From: Micromussa lordhowensis
Taxonomy: Eukaryota > Cnidaria > Anthozoa > Scleractinia > Lobophylliidae
Direction of reading: 5' to 3'
NCBI GenBank assembly: GCA_964020085.1
Contig: OZ026600.1
Span: 34,810,205 to 34,874,204 of the forward strand
DNA length: 64,000 nucleotides
A program made the translations under genes and the position numbers. Below the pieces are notes generated by a model, which did not search any database, had not been told where the DNA came from, and saw only the letters and a list, made by a program, of their open reading frames with translations. Below are positions 39,301 through 46,210 of the stretch, in pieces. The number at the start of each line of letters is the position of its first letter. Position 1 is the stretch's first letter.

Positions 39301-40532
39301 GTCGCTGTTTCAGCCCGTTGTATTCGACAACGCAAAACAAAACACGCGCTGATGAATTTTACATGCAATGACGAAGTTTTCGAATGCATCCGAAGCTTGT
39401 TAACACTCAGTCCGTTATATATCAACAAATTTACGGCTGATTTCAATCAACACATAGAGATCAAGGCCAATATAACTGTTTGAACACATCATCCCAAATG
39501 CTCTCATTTAATAACCTTGGCAGCATCAAAGCCGGTTTGCTAAAAAAGACGTCTGAGATCAGAGATCTACTTATGAATTATACATGCATCTCCTCGGCTA
39601 CCAGCTAAATTCAGCATTTCACTTCATCCGAACGGAATCTAATCAACGTAGGAAAAGCCATTTGCAGTTATCGTTAACGAGTTGATATTTATACGGCGGA
39701 AATCGACCACCGTGCCAAAAGCAATCGCCCAGAACCACCGCTATAAACTGAACAAGCAAATGCGACATCGCGATTAAAATTTAACTATTTTAGAATTTCA
39801 CAAGAATATTCCGGCTTGTGAAAACCTTGTTATTATAACTATAATATTTTGGTAAGTATTGTCCAGTCATGTAAGAGAAAGTGTGCCTGTTTAAAAAGGC
39901 GTATGGACCAGAAATACAATTTCCATGAAGTCTGTACCTGCTAATTTCGAACACGCAATTCGTATTGTATTTATTGTGACCTTTCACTCTATATTTTGAC
40001 AGTAAGGTGCGATGCATCAGTGGGAATTCGAAATCGTTCCTCGAATCCTATTAATTGCATTGTTTAAAACCCACGCCATTTCTGGAGACCAAATATAATT
40101 CTATGCCTGCATAAAATACAAGGCAAAAATGTCGAATATACTTCGAACTTCACTCACCCAGCCGGATACGCCACTAAACCGGACACTGGATCGCAAGCAA
40201 GGCAAGCATTTCTGGATACTGTCAGCCCTAAGACTTTCTCGAGTGTTGCCTGTAGGAAAATAAAAGTCAAATAAAACGGACTTAGGATAATCCTTCAGAA
40301 GCCATGGTTTGATTAATCCACGAACTACTGTAAGGAGCAAACAACAAGAGCCGTGGCATTGATCAATACTGGAAGGAACGCGCGTGTTTATCGAAAATGA
40401 ACAAACGCGATAAAAAACAACATGAACACTTACCCTTTCTGTGAGAGGACGTAAGTCTCGATGGCTGTTCGCTTTCCGTACTACAAGTCTCCTTGTAGGC
40501 GGCGGAATTCGCCCAGCTCTGTCTGGGTTCAT
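5405..40532 (-). CDS. MAPKBP1/WDR62-family WD-repeat JNK scaffold, 45 coding exons
   Basis: Exons: 40434-40532, 40158-40249, 36300-36362, 36004-36061, 35466-35567, 34742-34819, 33018-33056, 32537-32638, 31558-31740, 30530-30600, 29964-30053, 29605-29680, 28717-28830, 28096-28198, 27905-27942, 27599-27665, 27217-27331, 26256-26347, 25816-25941, 25237-25310, 23943-24022, 23779-23817, 23212-23287, 22534-22645, 21872-21935, 21685-21724, 21366-21436, 20892-20992, 20382-20449, 20140-20229, 19379-19460, 18969-19033, 18429-18506, 17096-17148, 15689-15757, 15222-15440, 14073-14151, 13694-13730, 13086-13347, 12258-12315, 11113-11187, 10082-10483, 7878-9324, 7538-7635, 5405-5752. Phases agree throughout (5,895 nt, 1,964 residues). 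The ATG at 40530-40532 follows an in-frame TAA. Family-typical stretches include [27 protein letters not shown] and [13 protein letters not shown]. Vertebrates have two paralogues of about 1,500 residues that scaffold JNK signalling; WDR62 acts at spindle poles. I cannot say which paralogue this is, or whether it predates their split. The C-terminal half is longer than in vertebrates. Confidence 0.9.
5861..5956. repeat. Inverted repeat in the last MAPKBP1/WDR62 intron
   Basis: Arms of about 38 bases beginning AAAACGACGTTCCGATCTG pair with the right side through two mismatches or small gaps, around a loop of about 20 bases. Confidence 0.7.
7130..7306 (-). mobile_element. tRNA-Ser/Leu-like SINE
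   Basis: The minus-strand head has GGCAGCCTGGCCGATTGG and GGTTCAAGTCCCGC, the A and B boxes of a class II tRNA. The variable arm and stems are decayed. It lies in the last intron of MAPKBP1/WDR62. Confidence 0.65.
7308..7470. mobile_element. Small inverted-repeat element (MITE)
   Basis: GATAACGCTATCCACCGGAT at the left is matched in inverted form by ATCCAGTGGATAGCGTTC at the right, with two or three differences. No transposase. Confidence 0.55.
9446..9805. repeat. Interspersed repeat, copy 1 of 3
   Basis: Shares blocks with 44578-44930 and 57730-57960, including CACGTT and CAGAGGACGG after a GTTCTCCAAAATAC-like stretch. It starts with GACGACGGCGACG and ends with CGTCGTGGTTTGCTTAAG, suggesting inverted ends. 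It lies in an intron of MAPKBP1/WDR62. Confidence 0.65.
10082..20992 (-). CDS. MAPKBP1/WDR62 exons 28-42: post-propeller linker with candidate JNK-docking site
   Basis: This block covers about residues 755-1334. Exons 20382-20449 and 20140-20229 carry LPAWAKK and GGRWAQ, matching conserved short motifs after the propellers in vertebrate WDR62/MAPKBP1. Exon 18429-18506 is acidic. The weakest exons are 17096-17148 and 15689-15757. They are needed because exon 18429-18506 ends in phase 0 while exon 15222-15440 must be entered in phase 2; both have good acceptor and donor sites and restore the frame exactly. Exon 14073-14151 encodes RPKRLSLTV (about residues 1039-1047), a basic cluster followed by L-x-L, the form of a MAPK D-site. 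Exon 10082-10483 is Ser/Thr/Ala/Val-rich low complexity. Reading past its GTAAAG donor would hit TAG at 10043-10045. Confidence 0.78.
10521..10775 (+). mobile_element. tRNA-derived SINE
   Basis: The head has GGCCTCATGGTTAGTGCGC and GGTTCGAGCCCCGGCC. The body has CTTGGGCAAGACACTT and GCGATGGACTAGCGTCCC, sequence blocks often seen in metazoan SINEs and related repeats. Intronic in MAPKBP1/WDR62. Confidence 0.7.
11455..11760. repeat. Interspersed repeat with inverted core, copy 1 of 2
   Basis: Related to 32255-32475. Shared pieces are CGCGC followed by CTGATTGG, a CACCTCCAAGCA block, and CAACTATTCACCTCAGTGTCG. The inner part GGTGGCTAGCGGTGG is repeated in inverted form a few bases later. Confidence 0.6.
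12375..12540. mobile_element. Foldback element with AAGCGAGGC motif
   Basis: TTTCAAAGCGAGGCTTGGT near the left is answered by GAGACTCGTTTTGAGAAAG near the right. The same family occurs at 53461-53636 and as a fragment at 14290-14345. Confidence 0.55.
17284..17289 (-). terminator. Polyadenylation signal AATAAA of the nested gene
   Basis: A canonical hexamer on the minus strand, four bases after the stop codon at 17293. It supports an independent transcript inside the host intron. Confidence 0.4.
17293..18117 (-). CDS. Intronless gene for an unrecognised, acidic, tail-anchored protein nested in a MAPKBP1/WDR62 intron
   Basis: An uninterrupted frame runs to TAA at 17293-17295. The first ATG is at 18115-18117 (274 residues). 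A second, at 18082-18084, gives 263 residues beginning [15 protein letters not shown] and may be the true start, because the first ATG overlaps a TGACGTCA box. I do not recognise the protein. Seen: an acidic N-terminus, then a Pro/Tyr/Cys-containing region ([22 protein letters not shown]), a hydrophilic Lys/Asn/Ser stretch, and a hydrophobic segment [15 protein letters not shown] six residues or so before the end. That layout suggests a tail-anchored membrane protein with most of its mass in the cytosol (inference). KKVTF just before the membrane segment fits the PP1-binding RVxF pattern, which occurs often by chance. AATAAA at 17284-17289 follows the stop by four bases. The lack of introns and the nested position suggest a retrogene or a lineage-specific gene. 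Confidence 0.7.
   Translation of the reverse strand: MAQVSRKSSVKMSEAGELKFEEAEELDEGEMKEVIIYLPPSQDDFDSEVARSEKYPFYAPNEVLHPYGVGICYVLKDLPQDMRVEMRPACHGSKSPLYAYSMRELDCKAEKRSLLNEILFRAPREMEPCLGSFSDGYVIKEREREGKVPSAKLFSILAHSGDDKKLSSKHKNESYCSKSCLNEVTNPNLNPTVNKTCFKFNPSTGDCTKFERRKVEFKNTSKNKNGPDNTNSNVSKHSEKSLWFNGLFNKKVTFGGLVFISLTLLGYYNIAWIQ
17685..17702. repeat. (CT)n microsatellite inside the nested gene
   Basis: About eight CT units. On the coding strand it encodes the charged EREREGK stretch, so it is under coding constraint. Confidence 0.6.
18117..18134 (-). promoter_or_regulatory. CRE (TGACGTCA) next to E-box (CACGTG) at the 5' end of the nested gene
   Basis: A perfect palindromic CRE (18117-18124) and a perfect E-box (18129-18134) lie four bases apart at the start of the intronless gene. 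They are 33 bp or more upstream of its second ATG. Such boxes bind CREB/ATF and bHLH factors in other animals. Position and perfection support a promoter role; use is not shown. Confidence 0.4.
19291..19309. repeat. (TCTA)n microsatellite
   Basis: Four to five tetranucleotide units in a MAPKBP1/WDR62 intron. Confidence 0.7.
20683..20846. mobile_element. 164-bp MITE with 9-bp target duplication
   Basis: The ends are TAGACTGCAAAACAGTC and its exact complement. AGGATGAGC occurs at 20674-20682 and again at 20847-20855. A 9-bp duplication points to the Mutator group. It sits in the intron between exons 20892-20992 and 20382-20449. Confidence 0.85.
21366..40532 (-). CDS. MAPKBP1/WDR62 exons 1-27: WD-repeat half
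   Basis: These 27 exons encode about residues 1-754. After a 33-residue basic, proline-containing N-terminus come repeated WD units. Tryptophan-containing strand ends are visible, for example [35 protein letters not shown] and CIFLWKI. In this family they build two beta-propellers in tandem. Exons 40158-40249 to 28717-28830 match the first propeller of the vertebrate proteins as I remember them. Exons 28096-28198 to 21685-21724 match the second, including LSCGADKSI and ATSCSDKS. Exons are short (38-183 nt). Several introns here are filled largely by transposable elements, listed separately. Confidence 0.88.
23350..23620 (+). mobile_element. tRNA-Ser/Leu-like SINE
   Basis: The head has AGCGTGGCCGAGTTGTTAG and GATTCAAGTCCCGCTC. 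Its anticodon loop is CTTGGAA. Same class as the element at 7130-7306 but in the other orientation. Intronic. Confidence 0.7.
24327..24675. mobile_element. MITE with inverted ends
   Basis: GGGGGCAGGAGCCCATCAC on the left is matched by GTGATGGGCTCCTGG on the right in inverted form. Inner blocks (ACGGCATTTTTACAGACCGG against GACAGGTCTGTG then CGCCGT) also pair. No coding capacity. Confidence 0.7.
24735..25050. repeat. Repeat with CCGTCCACAC / GTGTGGACGG ends
   Basis: CCGTTTTCAAATTCCTCC-like blocks occur twice around GTGTGGACGG. The form resembles decayed hAT-type short elements. Confidence 0.45.
25352..25766. mobile_element. MITE filling most of one intron
   Basis: The ends are GGCTGGTTTTC and GAAAACCAGCC. 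Several inner blocks rich in GGAGTCG / CGACTCC pair across the element. It takes up about 415 of the 505 bases of the intron between exons 25816-25941 and 25237-25310. Confidence 0.75.
26405..26575. mobile_element. Folded SINE-tail fragment
   Basis: GATCATCGCAGTTAT at the left pairs with ATAACTGCGATTATC at the right. The right half is the tail of the SINE family at 33.3-34.4 kb (CACAGCTGCTTAA and TCTTTCTCCGCAGTTCAAAT). Confidence 0.6.
26651..26905. mobile_element. MITE carrying a 51-bp copy of MAPKBP1/WDR62 exon 18
   Basis: The ends GGGCCGGGTTGTTC and GAACAACCCGGCCC are perfect inverted repeats. Inner blocks CTAACCCAGGGTTAGC and CCTGGGTTAGCG also pair. Positions 26720-26770 are identical to 26262-26312, inside exon 26256-26347. 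A related element at 31852-32055 lacks this segment. Confidence 0.85.
29170..29571. mobile_element. Tc1/mariner-type foldback flanked by TA
   Basis: A 402-bp element, CAGTCAAACTAAG to its near complement, with a TA dinucleotide on each side (29168-29169, 29572-29573). The arms stay paired over most of the length, for example AATGAATTGATTATTCGAA. Intronic in MAPKBP1/WDR62. Confidence 0.8.
31852..32055. mobile_element. Second copy of the 26.65-kb MITE, right end truncated
   Basis: GGGTTGTTCAAAGCC and TAAGCTAACCCAGG at the left, CCTGGGTTAGCGTTAACC at the right. It lacks the terminal CGGCC on the right side and has no exon fragment. Confidence 0.7.
32255..32475. repeat. Interspersed repeat, copy 2 of 2
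   Basis: GTATATACCACACAAG at the left and CTTGTGTGGTATATAC near 32420 are inverted copies. AATTATTCACCTCAGTGTCG follows. Related to 11455-11760. Confidence 0.65.
33295..33505 (-). mobile_element. tRNA-Thr-like SINE, minus copy
   Basis: Read on the minus strand: GTTGGTAGAGCTCTGCACTG, a decayed B box, then CACAGCTGCTTAAGTGG and ATAACTGCGATGATCACTG. A 5' extension (GAACTCACAATGTGACCAGC) is shared with the plus copy at 33652. Confidence 0.7.
33512..33640 (-). mobile_element. Partial SINE, minus copy
   Basis: GAAGACATCAGTGATCATTG starts the inverted tail. The copy breaks off near 33630, after the anticodon region. Confidence 0.6.
33652..34400 (+). mobile_element. SINE, plus copy, split by a hAT-like element
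   Basis: The left part (33652-33704) has GGCTTAATAGCTCAGTTGG. The right part (34216-34400) resumes with GTTGGTAGAGCACTGCACTG and ends TCTTTCTCCCCAGTTCAAAT. Joining the two restores a tRNA-Thr-like head (anticodon loop CTGGTAT). Confidence 0.75.
33705..34215. mobile_element. 511-bp hAT-like element inserted in a SINE
   Basis: The left end CAGAGGTCGAAATGTT and right end AACATTTCGACCCCTG are inverted with one mismatch. GTTGG flanks both sides (33700-33704, 34216-34220). The CAGNGG start fits hAT elements, some of which make 5-bp duplications. An inner ATGGATCGTTTTCTGACC encodes MDRFLT, which resembles transposase starts in this group. Confidence 0.75.
35078..35175. repeat. G-rich GGGGTAGG low-complexity tract
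   Basis: Irregular repeats of GGGGTAGG/GGGGATAGG over about 100 bases in a MAPKBP1/WDR62 intron. Confidence 0.6.
36976..37134. mobile_element. Small foldback element
   Basis: GTTGCAGGTCAAAATGAAAT at the left and its complement at the right. The centre is TTCATGATCCATGAA. About 158 bases in the second MAPKBP1/WDR62 intron. Confidence 0.75.
37152..37325. mobile_element. Small MITE
   Basis: AGTGCTTTCAATA and TATTGAAAGCACT are inverted ends. No coding content. Confidence 0.6.
37330..40157. other. Remainder of the second MAPKBP1/WDR62 intron, nothing identified
   Basis: AT-rich intron sequence. Short frames at 38682-39104 (+) show no family motif or codon pattern I trust. Confidence 0.4.
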
Positions 40533-41740
40533 ATCCAATATATATTAACTCGAATGGTGACTGTGTACATTAGACGAAGTTCAGCTTGTTGGCGTGTTGC
40601 AATCTCGATTTCCGGTCATGTCCGCCTGCCTTATCACCGACAAACTAACTTGTTGGCACGTTCAAACATCCAGTAATTTAGTGGCATTCCATAGCATTCG
40701 GATAATCCTATCAAGGTCCTTTTTCTCTCGCTTTAAAACAACACGTTACGCATTTCCGATGAGTGTCCGAATAACCAAGCGATTCAAAATTTTCTTGAGC
40801 CCGCCACCACAAATGCGTACGAGTCTACTAGAATCCAGTTTTCCCTCCTAATTTCTACATCAAAACTAGGTACGCAATACGTACATGTACCTAGACGATG
40901 TAGTTCTTTTTTGGCGATCTCTTGACTTACCTATCGCCAGATAGTTTGGACAAACAGTTAATAGCGATTTCCCCTTATATAACTGGAAATGCAAAAGAAA
41001 CTGTATGCTGATGCAAATTTCTGTCAAATGCTGTTAAAGCTCCCGACACCGAGGTGTTTCAATAGTGTTTCCATGGTGTCCAAAGTTAGCCTTTGTCGAT
41101 TGTGTTTTCATTAAATTGACATAACATGACAAGATAACAACAGGTGAAAACCCAGCTGCTTTCGTAGACTACAAATTGGATGTAACAAAACTCCTTTTTC
41201 TTGCTGTAACAGCCAATCCCCGTAATATCTTTACTTTTACGAAAAATTACTTGCATGGCTAATTGTTTTAATTCACACATTTTAAGAGCCTGGAAAAAAA
41301 ATGTTACACAAGATCCAATCCAAAGTGTCATGAACACTTTTCACCTCAAATTCATCGACCAGGAAAGAAAAAGGTAAACGACATTCGACGAAGTTGGTTT
41401 CGTAATTTAAACTACTTCATTTTGTGCTCTCGCAATTGAAGAGAAACAGAGACACTAAAAAGTTTCACATAATTATACCAAAAATTGCTGAAAGAATAAC
41501 CCAGCATAAGTGTGAGGTAATCTTGGGCCATTTTGTAGTTTCAGCCCGAAATTGCCTCGCATTCACGCATTCGTTTGATTACATGTACAGTGTGATGCAA
41601 ATGAGAAAAGTTAACCTTAAAAAGGGCTACTGACGTGGAGTAAAATTTTATGTTCTTTTTAATCTGAAATTTTTGATAAATTGTTGTGGATCGCCTTTAT
41701 ATTAAGATAAATTTTGATGGCGGAATGAATAATATTTGTG
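40533..41740. other. Upstream region of MAPKBP1/WDR62
   Basis: It should hold the promoter. An in-frame TAA at 40544-40546 lies just before the start codon. I see no TATA box or other element clear enough to name. Confidence 0.4.
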
Positions 41741-41749
41741 AACTTAAAG

Positions 41750-42180
41750 TACTGATATATCAAGACCGTGTTGACTACATTTCCAAACACCGAGAAGAGA
41801 GTTGAAAATACGACGCACAGCAGAGTATTTTTGACCAACTCCGAGGTCAGTCCGTTTTGGAAATGTGGTCAAACACTGTCTTGAGTGTCTGATATATCCT
41901 CTCAAACGAAACTAAAACTAAGGAGAAAAGGTGAATTAAAATCGCAAAAATCTATGCTAATTAAGATCAGATATCCAAACACCGCCACGGTCCAACCTCG
42001 TTCCCAGGGTCTCTCATCTTACCGCCTCGCTCGCCCCAGGCGGTAAGATGAGAGACCCTGGGAACGAGGTTGGCCATGGTCATGATTTCCTTTGTTTAAA
42101 CTTGGTGAATTATTAATGAGCAGGTTTGACAATGCTATTTTGGAAATGACACTTTGCACGGAGGACTTCGTCAGATTTCA
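41750..42180. repeat. Composite repeat, copy A, with a hairpin insertion
   Basis: Related to 53255-53800: AAGACCGTGTTGACTACATT, TTTGGAAATGTGGTCAAA and GAATTATTAATGAG appear in the same order in both. Copy A is split by the 80-bp hairpin at 41993-42072. Confidence 0.7.
41993..42072. mobile_element. Perfect 80-bp hairpin element
   Basis: Two perfect 34-base arms (CAACCTCGTTCCCAGGGTC and onward) with a 12-base loop. The flanks GCCACGGTC (41984-41992) and GCCATGGTC (42073-42081) look like a 9-bp target duplication with one difference. Confidence 0.85.
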
Positions 42181-42819
42181 TAACAGTTTGAATAACTGAG
42201 AGAAAACGAGGGTCAAGATCATGATCAAACTGAACAATGCTGAAAAAGAAAGCTTTCTGCAACGATAATCAACAAATATACAAAAATAACATGACAGAAA
42301 AAGTTATAAAACTGACATCTTGCCACGTGTATTCATTCCTAGCAGTCGAAGGACTTCCCGGCTTTGTAAGTGTTGACTCCAGGATTTTTTTTCTAGATCC
42401 ACGTTTAAATCAGAATCGGATTTCTATTGGTATAAGCAGCATAATGTCGGTATTAGAAAGTCAAAACCCTCGTCCCGCTAGAAACAAATGTGATGAGATG
42501 TTATTTTATCCTCTGTGTAGTTTCGTAATGTTCCGTCATAAGTTGTTTTCATATTTGCAAGAATCTCTGCTATATGTGGAAGATGATATATAAGTGCGTA
42601 CCGTTAAATTGAACCCTTGTAAGATTTTGATATATTCACCTGGCGAATTAACCCTGAAGAAGGCTGGTGAATAATTACAGCCACGGTTGCCGTGGCCTTC
42701 GGAACACTGTTTAAGCAAATCAGTTTCATTTTCATTTTCATGTCCCATCTTGAGCTCACTCTCCGCCATGCTTTGAGGGCAGTTTCATAAATTGGATGCT
42801 ATTGATGTTGATGCTGGAA

Positions 42820-43805
42820 CTTGTTAAAGCGGAGTATAGAAAACTGCCAGTTAAGACTAGTCCTGGTCCTAGAAGTCCTAGAAGTCCTAGTCCAGCAGTT
42901 ATGCAAATTACAGCCGTGCGCTATCTCAGTAGGGCACGATACAATCACTGTAAGATCGCAAGTCAAAAACCTTGGTTGCTGGCTGGACTCACATCTTAAC
43001 ATGTCCAAACATGTTACTAGCGTGTGTAAATCAGCTTTTTTCCATCTTTATAATATAAGGCGTATAAAGAACTATCTTTCTAGGGAGAATCTTCTGACTC
43101 TAGTACATGCATTTATCACAAGCAGGCTTGATTATTGCAACAGTTTACTTGATGGTGTTCCAAAGGAACAAATTTCGAAATTGCAACGCGTTCAAAATGC
43201 CGCTGCAAGGTTAGTTATGGACATTGGCAAATATTCCCATATTACTCCTGCTTTGTATGATTTACATTGGCTCCCAATTCACGCGCGCATTTATTTTAAA
43301 ATTCTGCTGCTGGCGTTTAAAGTCATCCATGGGCAAGCTCCTGCATATCTGTCTAGTTTAATGTCGGTAAAATCTAAATCTCATTATAGTTTACGCTCCA
43401 ACTGTAGTACTCTTCTTAAGCCTCCTACAGGCAAGATGCTGGCAACCCTCGGAGGGCGTTCATTTCAGGCGGCCGCACCACAATTATGGAACGCCCTACC
43501 GCCAAGTCTACGAGATGCCGCATCAGTTGAGACTTTCAAGAAAAATTTAAAGACATTTCTATTCAGAAAAGCGTACGCAGATAGGTTTTCTTTAAATAAA
43601 TTCTAGGATTAATTTATTATTTTTTAATTGTACATATCATAATTATTTTATATTTTTAATCATTTTTTTAATTAGTGTAGTTAGATTTACTATCTCATTT
43701 TAAATATATATATTTTTTGTAAAGCGCTTTTGATCTTCTATTGTAAAAAGCGCTATAGAAATATTAAACATTAAACATTAAACATTAACATTAAACATTC
43801 ATTTG
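42820..43805 (+). mobile_element. 5'-truncated LINE: 3' end of the ORF2 (reverse transcriptase) protein
   Basis: A plus-strand frame ending in TAG at 43604-43606 encodes the region after the RT catalytic core of CR1/L2/jockey-like elements. Seen: VKNLGCWLDSHLNMSKHV, SRLDYCNSLLDG, LQRVQNAAARL, DLHWLPIHARI and PQLWNALPPSLRD. The catalytic YADD and the endonuclease are absent, so it is dead on arrival. The 3' end is AGCGCTATAGAAATATTAAA followed by ACATTAA-type repeats (43760-43800), the short-tandem tail of this LINE group. The 5' boundary is approximate. Confidence 0.88.
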
Positions 43806-44577
43806 CAGACATGAGGAACATTATAAAAAACTAGACAACAAATGTTTAATCCAAAAATGTTGTTTTTATTTGTTCTTTTTATTTTCTACAAATTAATGGA
43901 CTTCGTTCTATCTTGTTACTGTGCCAATGTGTTGTTATAGTAACGTGAACAAATATGGATCGATACAAGGTATCATTCTGAAAAGTGATTTCCAAATGGA
44001 ACTAATGTGTTTTCAACGCTTGTACTTTTAACTGAAACGAAAGCAAAATGCGATGCTTTTTATTCCCGTTGAATATACCAAGAGATCAACGTCTCTTGAA
44101 TAATACACTGAATACCTCATTTGAGCTCGAATCCGATTTTTCAGTGCAAAAAGGAATCGCCCAAAGTTTATTTTGTGTTAAATGAAAACGGAAATGCAAA
44201 TTGTGGGATAGTGTTAGAAATTTAATTGAATATTACTGATCATCACTATCATCACCACCATCATCACATCATTGCCATCGTCAATAAATAATTATTTTTG
44301 TACTTAATGGAAATAAATAACGTTTGATAAATACACAAACTGTTTGACAGGTGCATTTTAGATAAAACCGGTCGAATGATGAACTCAACGGCCCCGAATA
44401 ACAGAGTACGTAAAAAGGAAAACTAATTTACAACAGAAACTCAATTTATGCGATCAGACGAGAACATATAAATATATTACGATATCTTACGATCATACCC
44501 TTCCTCCCTTCATCTCACCCTTTTGTTTTCTCCTTCTCCCTCAAAAAGAGACGCCTGATCGCAGGTTACTAATAGGG
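43806..44577. other. Intergenic, nothing identified
   Basis: AT-rich, with a short ATC/ACC trinucleotide tract at about 44240-44280. Confidence 0.4.
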
Positions 44578-44930
44578 AGCTGAAGCAATGACGACGGCGA
44601 CACCGCCGAAGACGACATCTGGTAAAAAATGAATTTATATTTCACCTACGAATTTTGCAATTGTCTAGATGATCTGTCCTGTACGCCTGTGGCTCTAAAA
44701 ATTTGCAGAGACTAAATATGTAGATCTAAGTAATGACAACGCTCAATTACAAATGAAAACACGAAAAATTAGGCGCAGTTGTTCGCGTTCCCCAGACTAC
44801 GCAGAACTTGGCTATTTCACGTTGCTGTTTTGCAGAGGGCGTACAGAGCCACTGTTCTGGTCATTGTACCTTTTGTTTGGTGGTGTCATCGTTCCCGATG
44901 TCGTCGTGATTTGCTTAAGCTCACTCGAGA
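44578..44930. repeat. Interspersed repeat, copy 2 of 3
   Basis: Same family as 9446-9805: GACGACGGCGACACC, AATGAATTTATATTTCACC, TTTCACGTTGCTGTTTTGC and CGTCGTGATTTGCTTAAG in the same order. Confidence 0.65.
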
Positions 44931-45240
44931 GAGTGTTGTCTTTCGGGAGAAACAAACTCCTCCTGTTTCCCTTGAGCTTTTACAACTATTAAAAAACCTC
45001 AAGATTCTATTTATTCGTTCTTGGTACGGATCATTGGAACATCCCATTGTGTTACTATTGGTATTTATAAATAACTTTCGTTGTTTTGCCTGATTTCCTT
45101 TTCCTCTTTCCTTTTCGTTTGCATCTAAAGAAAATACGAAGATAACCTGTGCGTTGGCTTGATGAAGTCAGAGTGTTGATTGATAAAAGTCTCTCGCTAC
45201 TGCGAAGGGAGGGGCAAGGGGGGGGGGGGTGACTTCGATA

Positions 45241-45510
45241 TAAAAAGGGCGGAGGTGCTCGTCCTACTTTTTAGGGGTTAAAAAAGCGGCTTTGGTACCT
45301 TTGGGTGTCCAGCCTCAAAATGCCCACAGCGCGGGAACTTTCGGTATTGAGCCGAAAAAAGCCAATGTCAGTTGCGTGTAATGTCAGTGTTGCTTTAGAA
45401 CTGGTACCGCTCAGGGGTGAAAAAATTCAATCTACGTCCACAAAACAGGATATCTTGGTACTTCTTAGGGGTTGTTTTCAAAATTTCCGACGAGCACACC
45501 GTCCTTTTTA
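45241..45510. mobile_element. Short inverted-repeat element
   Basis: TAAAAAGGGCGGAGGTGCTC at the left and GAGCACACCGTCCTTTTTA at the right are inverted copies with a few mismatches. About 270 bases. Confidence 0.6.
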
Positions 45511-46210
45511 AATGGAAGTCATCCCCCCTGGGCTTTGAACACCGGTGCAAATTTTCGGCATTCTCGGATCATTCCACAGTGAATCATCACATCTCACACA
45601 CTTCATCATCATACAGCGTCAGTCGAAGTAATTTTCCACGACTTAATATAGAAGCCAACTGTCGTTGATAACGTCAACCGCCGTGGAATGATCGTAATAT
45701 GTCGAAAATCCGGCTGCATATACCCTAGCCTATATTAGGCAATGCTGCGCCTGCATAGCCGATGTGAGTGCATGGTGCCACGGAAAACTCATGGAAAATT
45801 TGAATTTAAACTACATGAATAGTTAAAGTCGACTAGCTAGCTTGCAAAAAATGTGTCCGAATCCTCTGTTTAGCATTTGGCTACAACTGTGGATGGTCTA
45901 TTTTTTTCTTTTCACTGTCTTTCAGAATATCGTCTATTCTACGAATTCGACGTGAATTCCTTATCTTCTTTCGTTTCTATAACGTTGTCATCTCTGAATT
46001 GAAGAATATGATTGTCATCTCTCTCTTTGTAGTCCAGTAACTTCGACAATCCTCAGTCCAGTCATCTTCAAACTACGCTATTGTAAACACTCTTCCAAAG
46101 AACCGTGTTATCTCTAGCTAGGCTGTTTGTCGCGTATGCTACTCCTATATTCACTCTTTTCCCTATACACTTGCTGTAGACGCGCGCTTCTTGGAGGATT
46201 TTGACGTATC

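Noticed and set aside
42820..43606. LINE frame as a host gene
   Set aside because: The motifs are those of LINE ORF2 C-termini and the 3' tail is a LINE tail.
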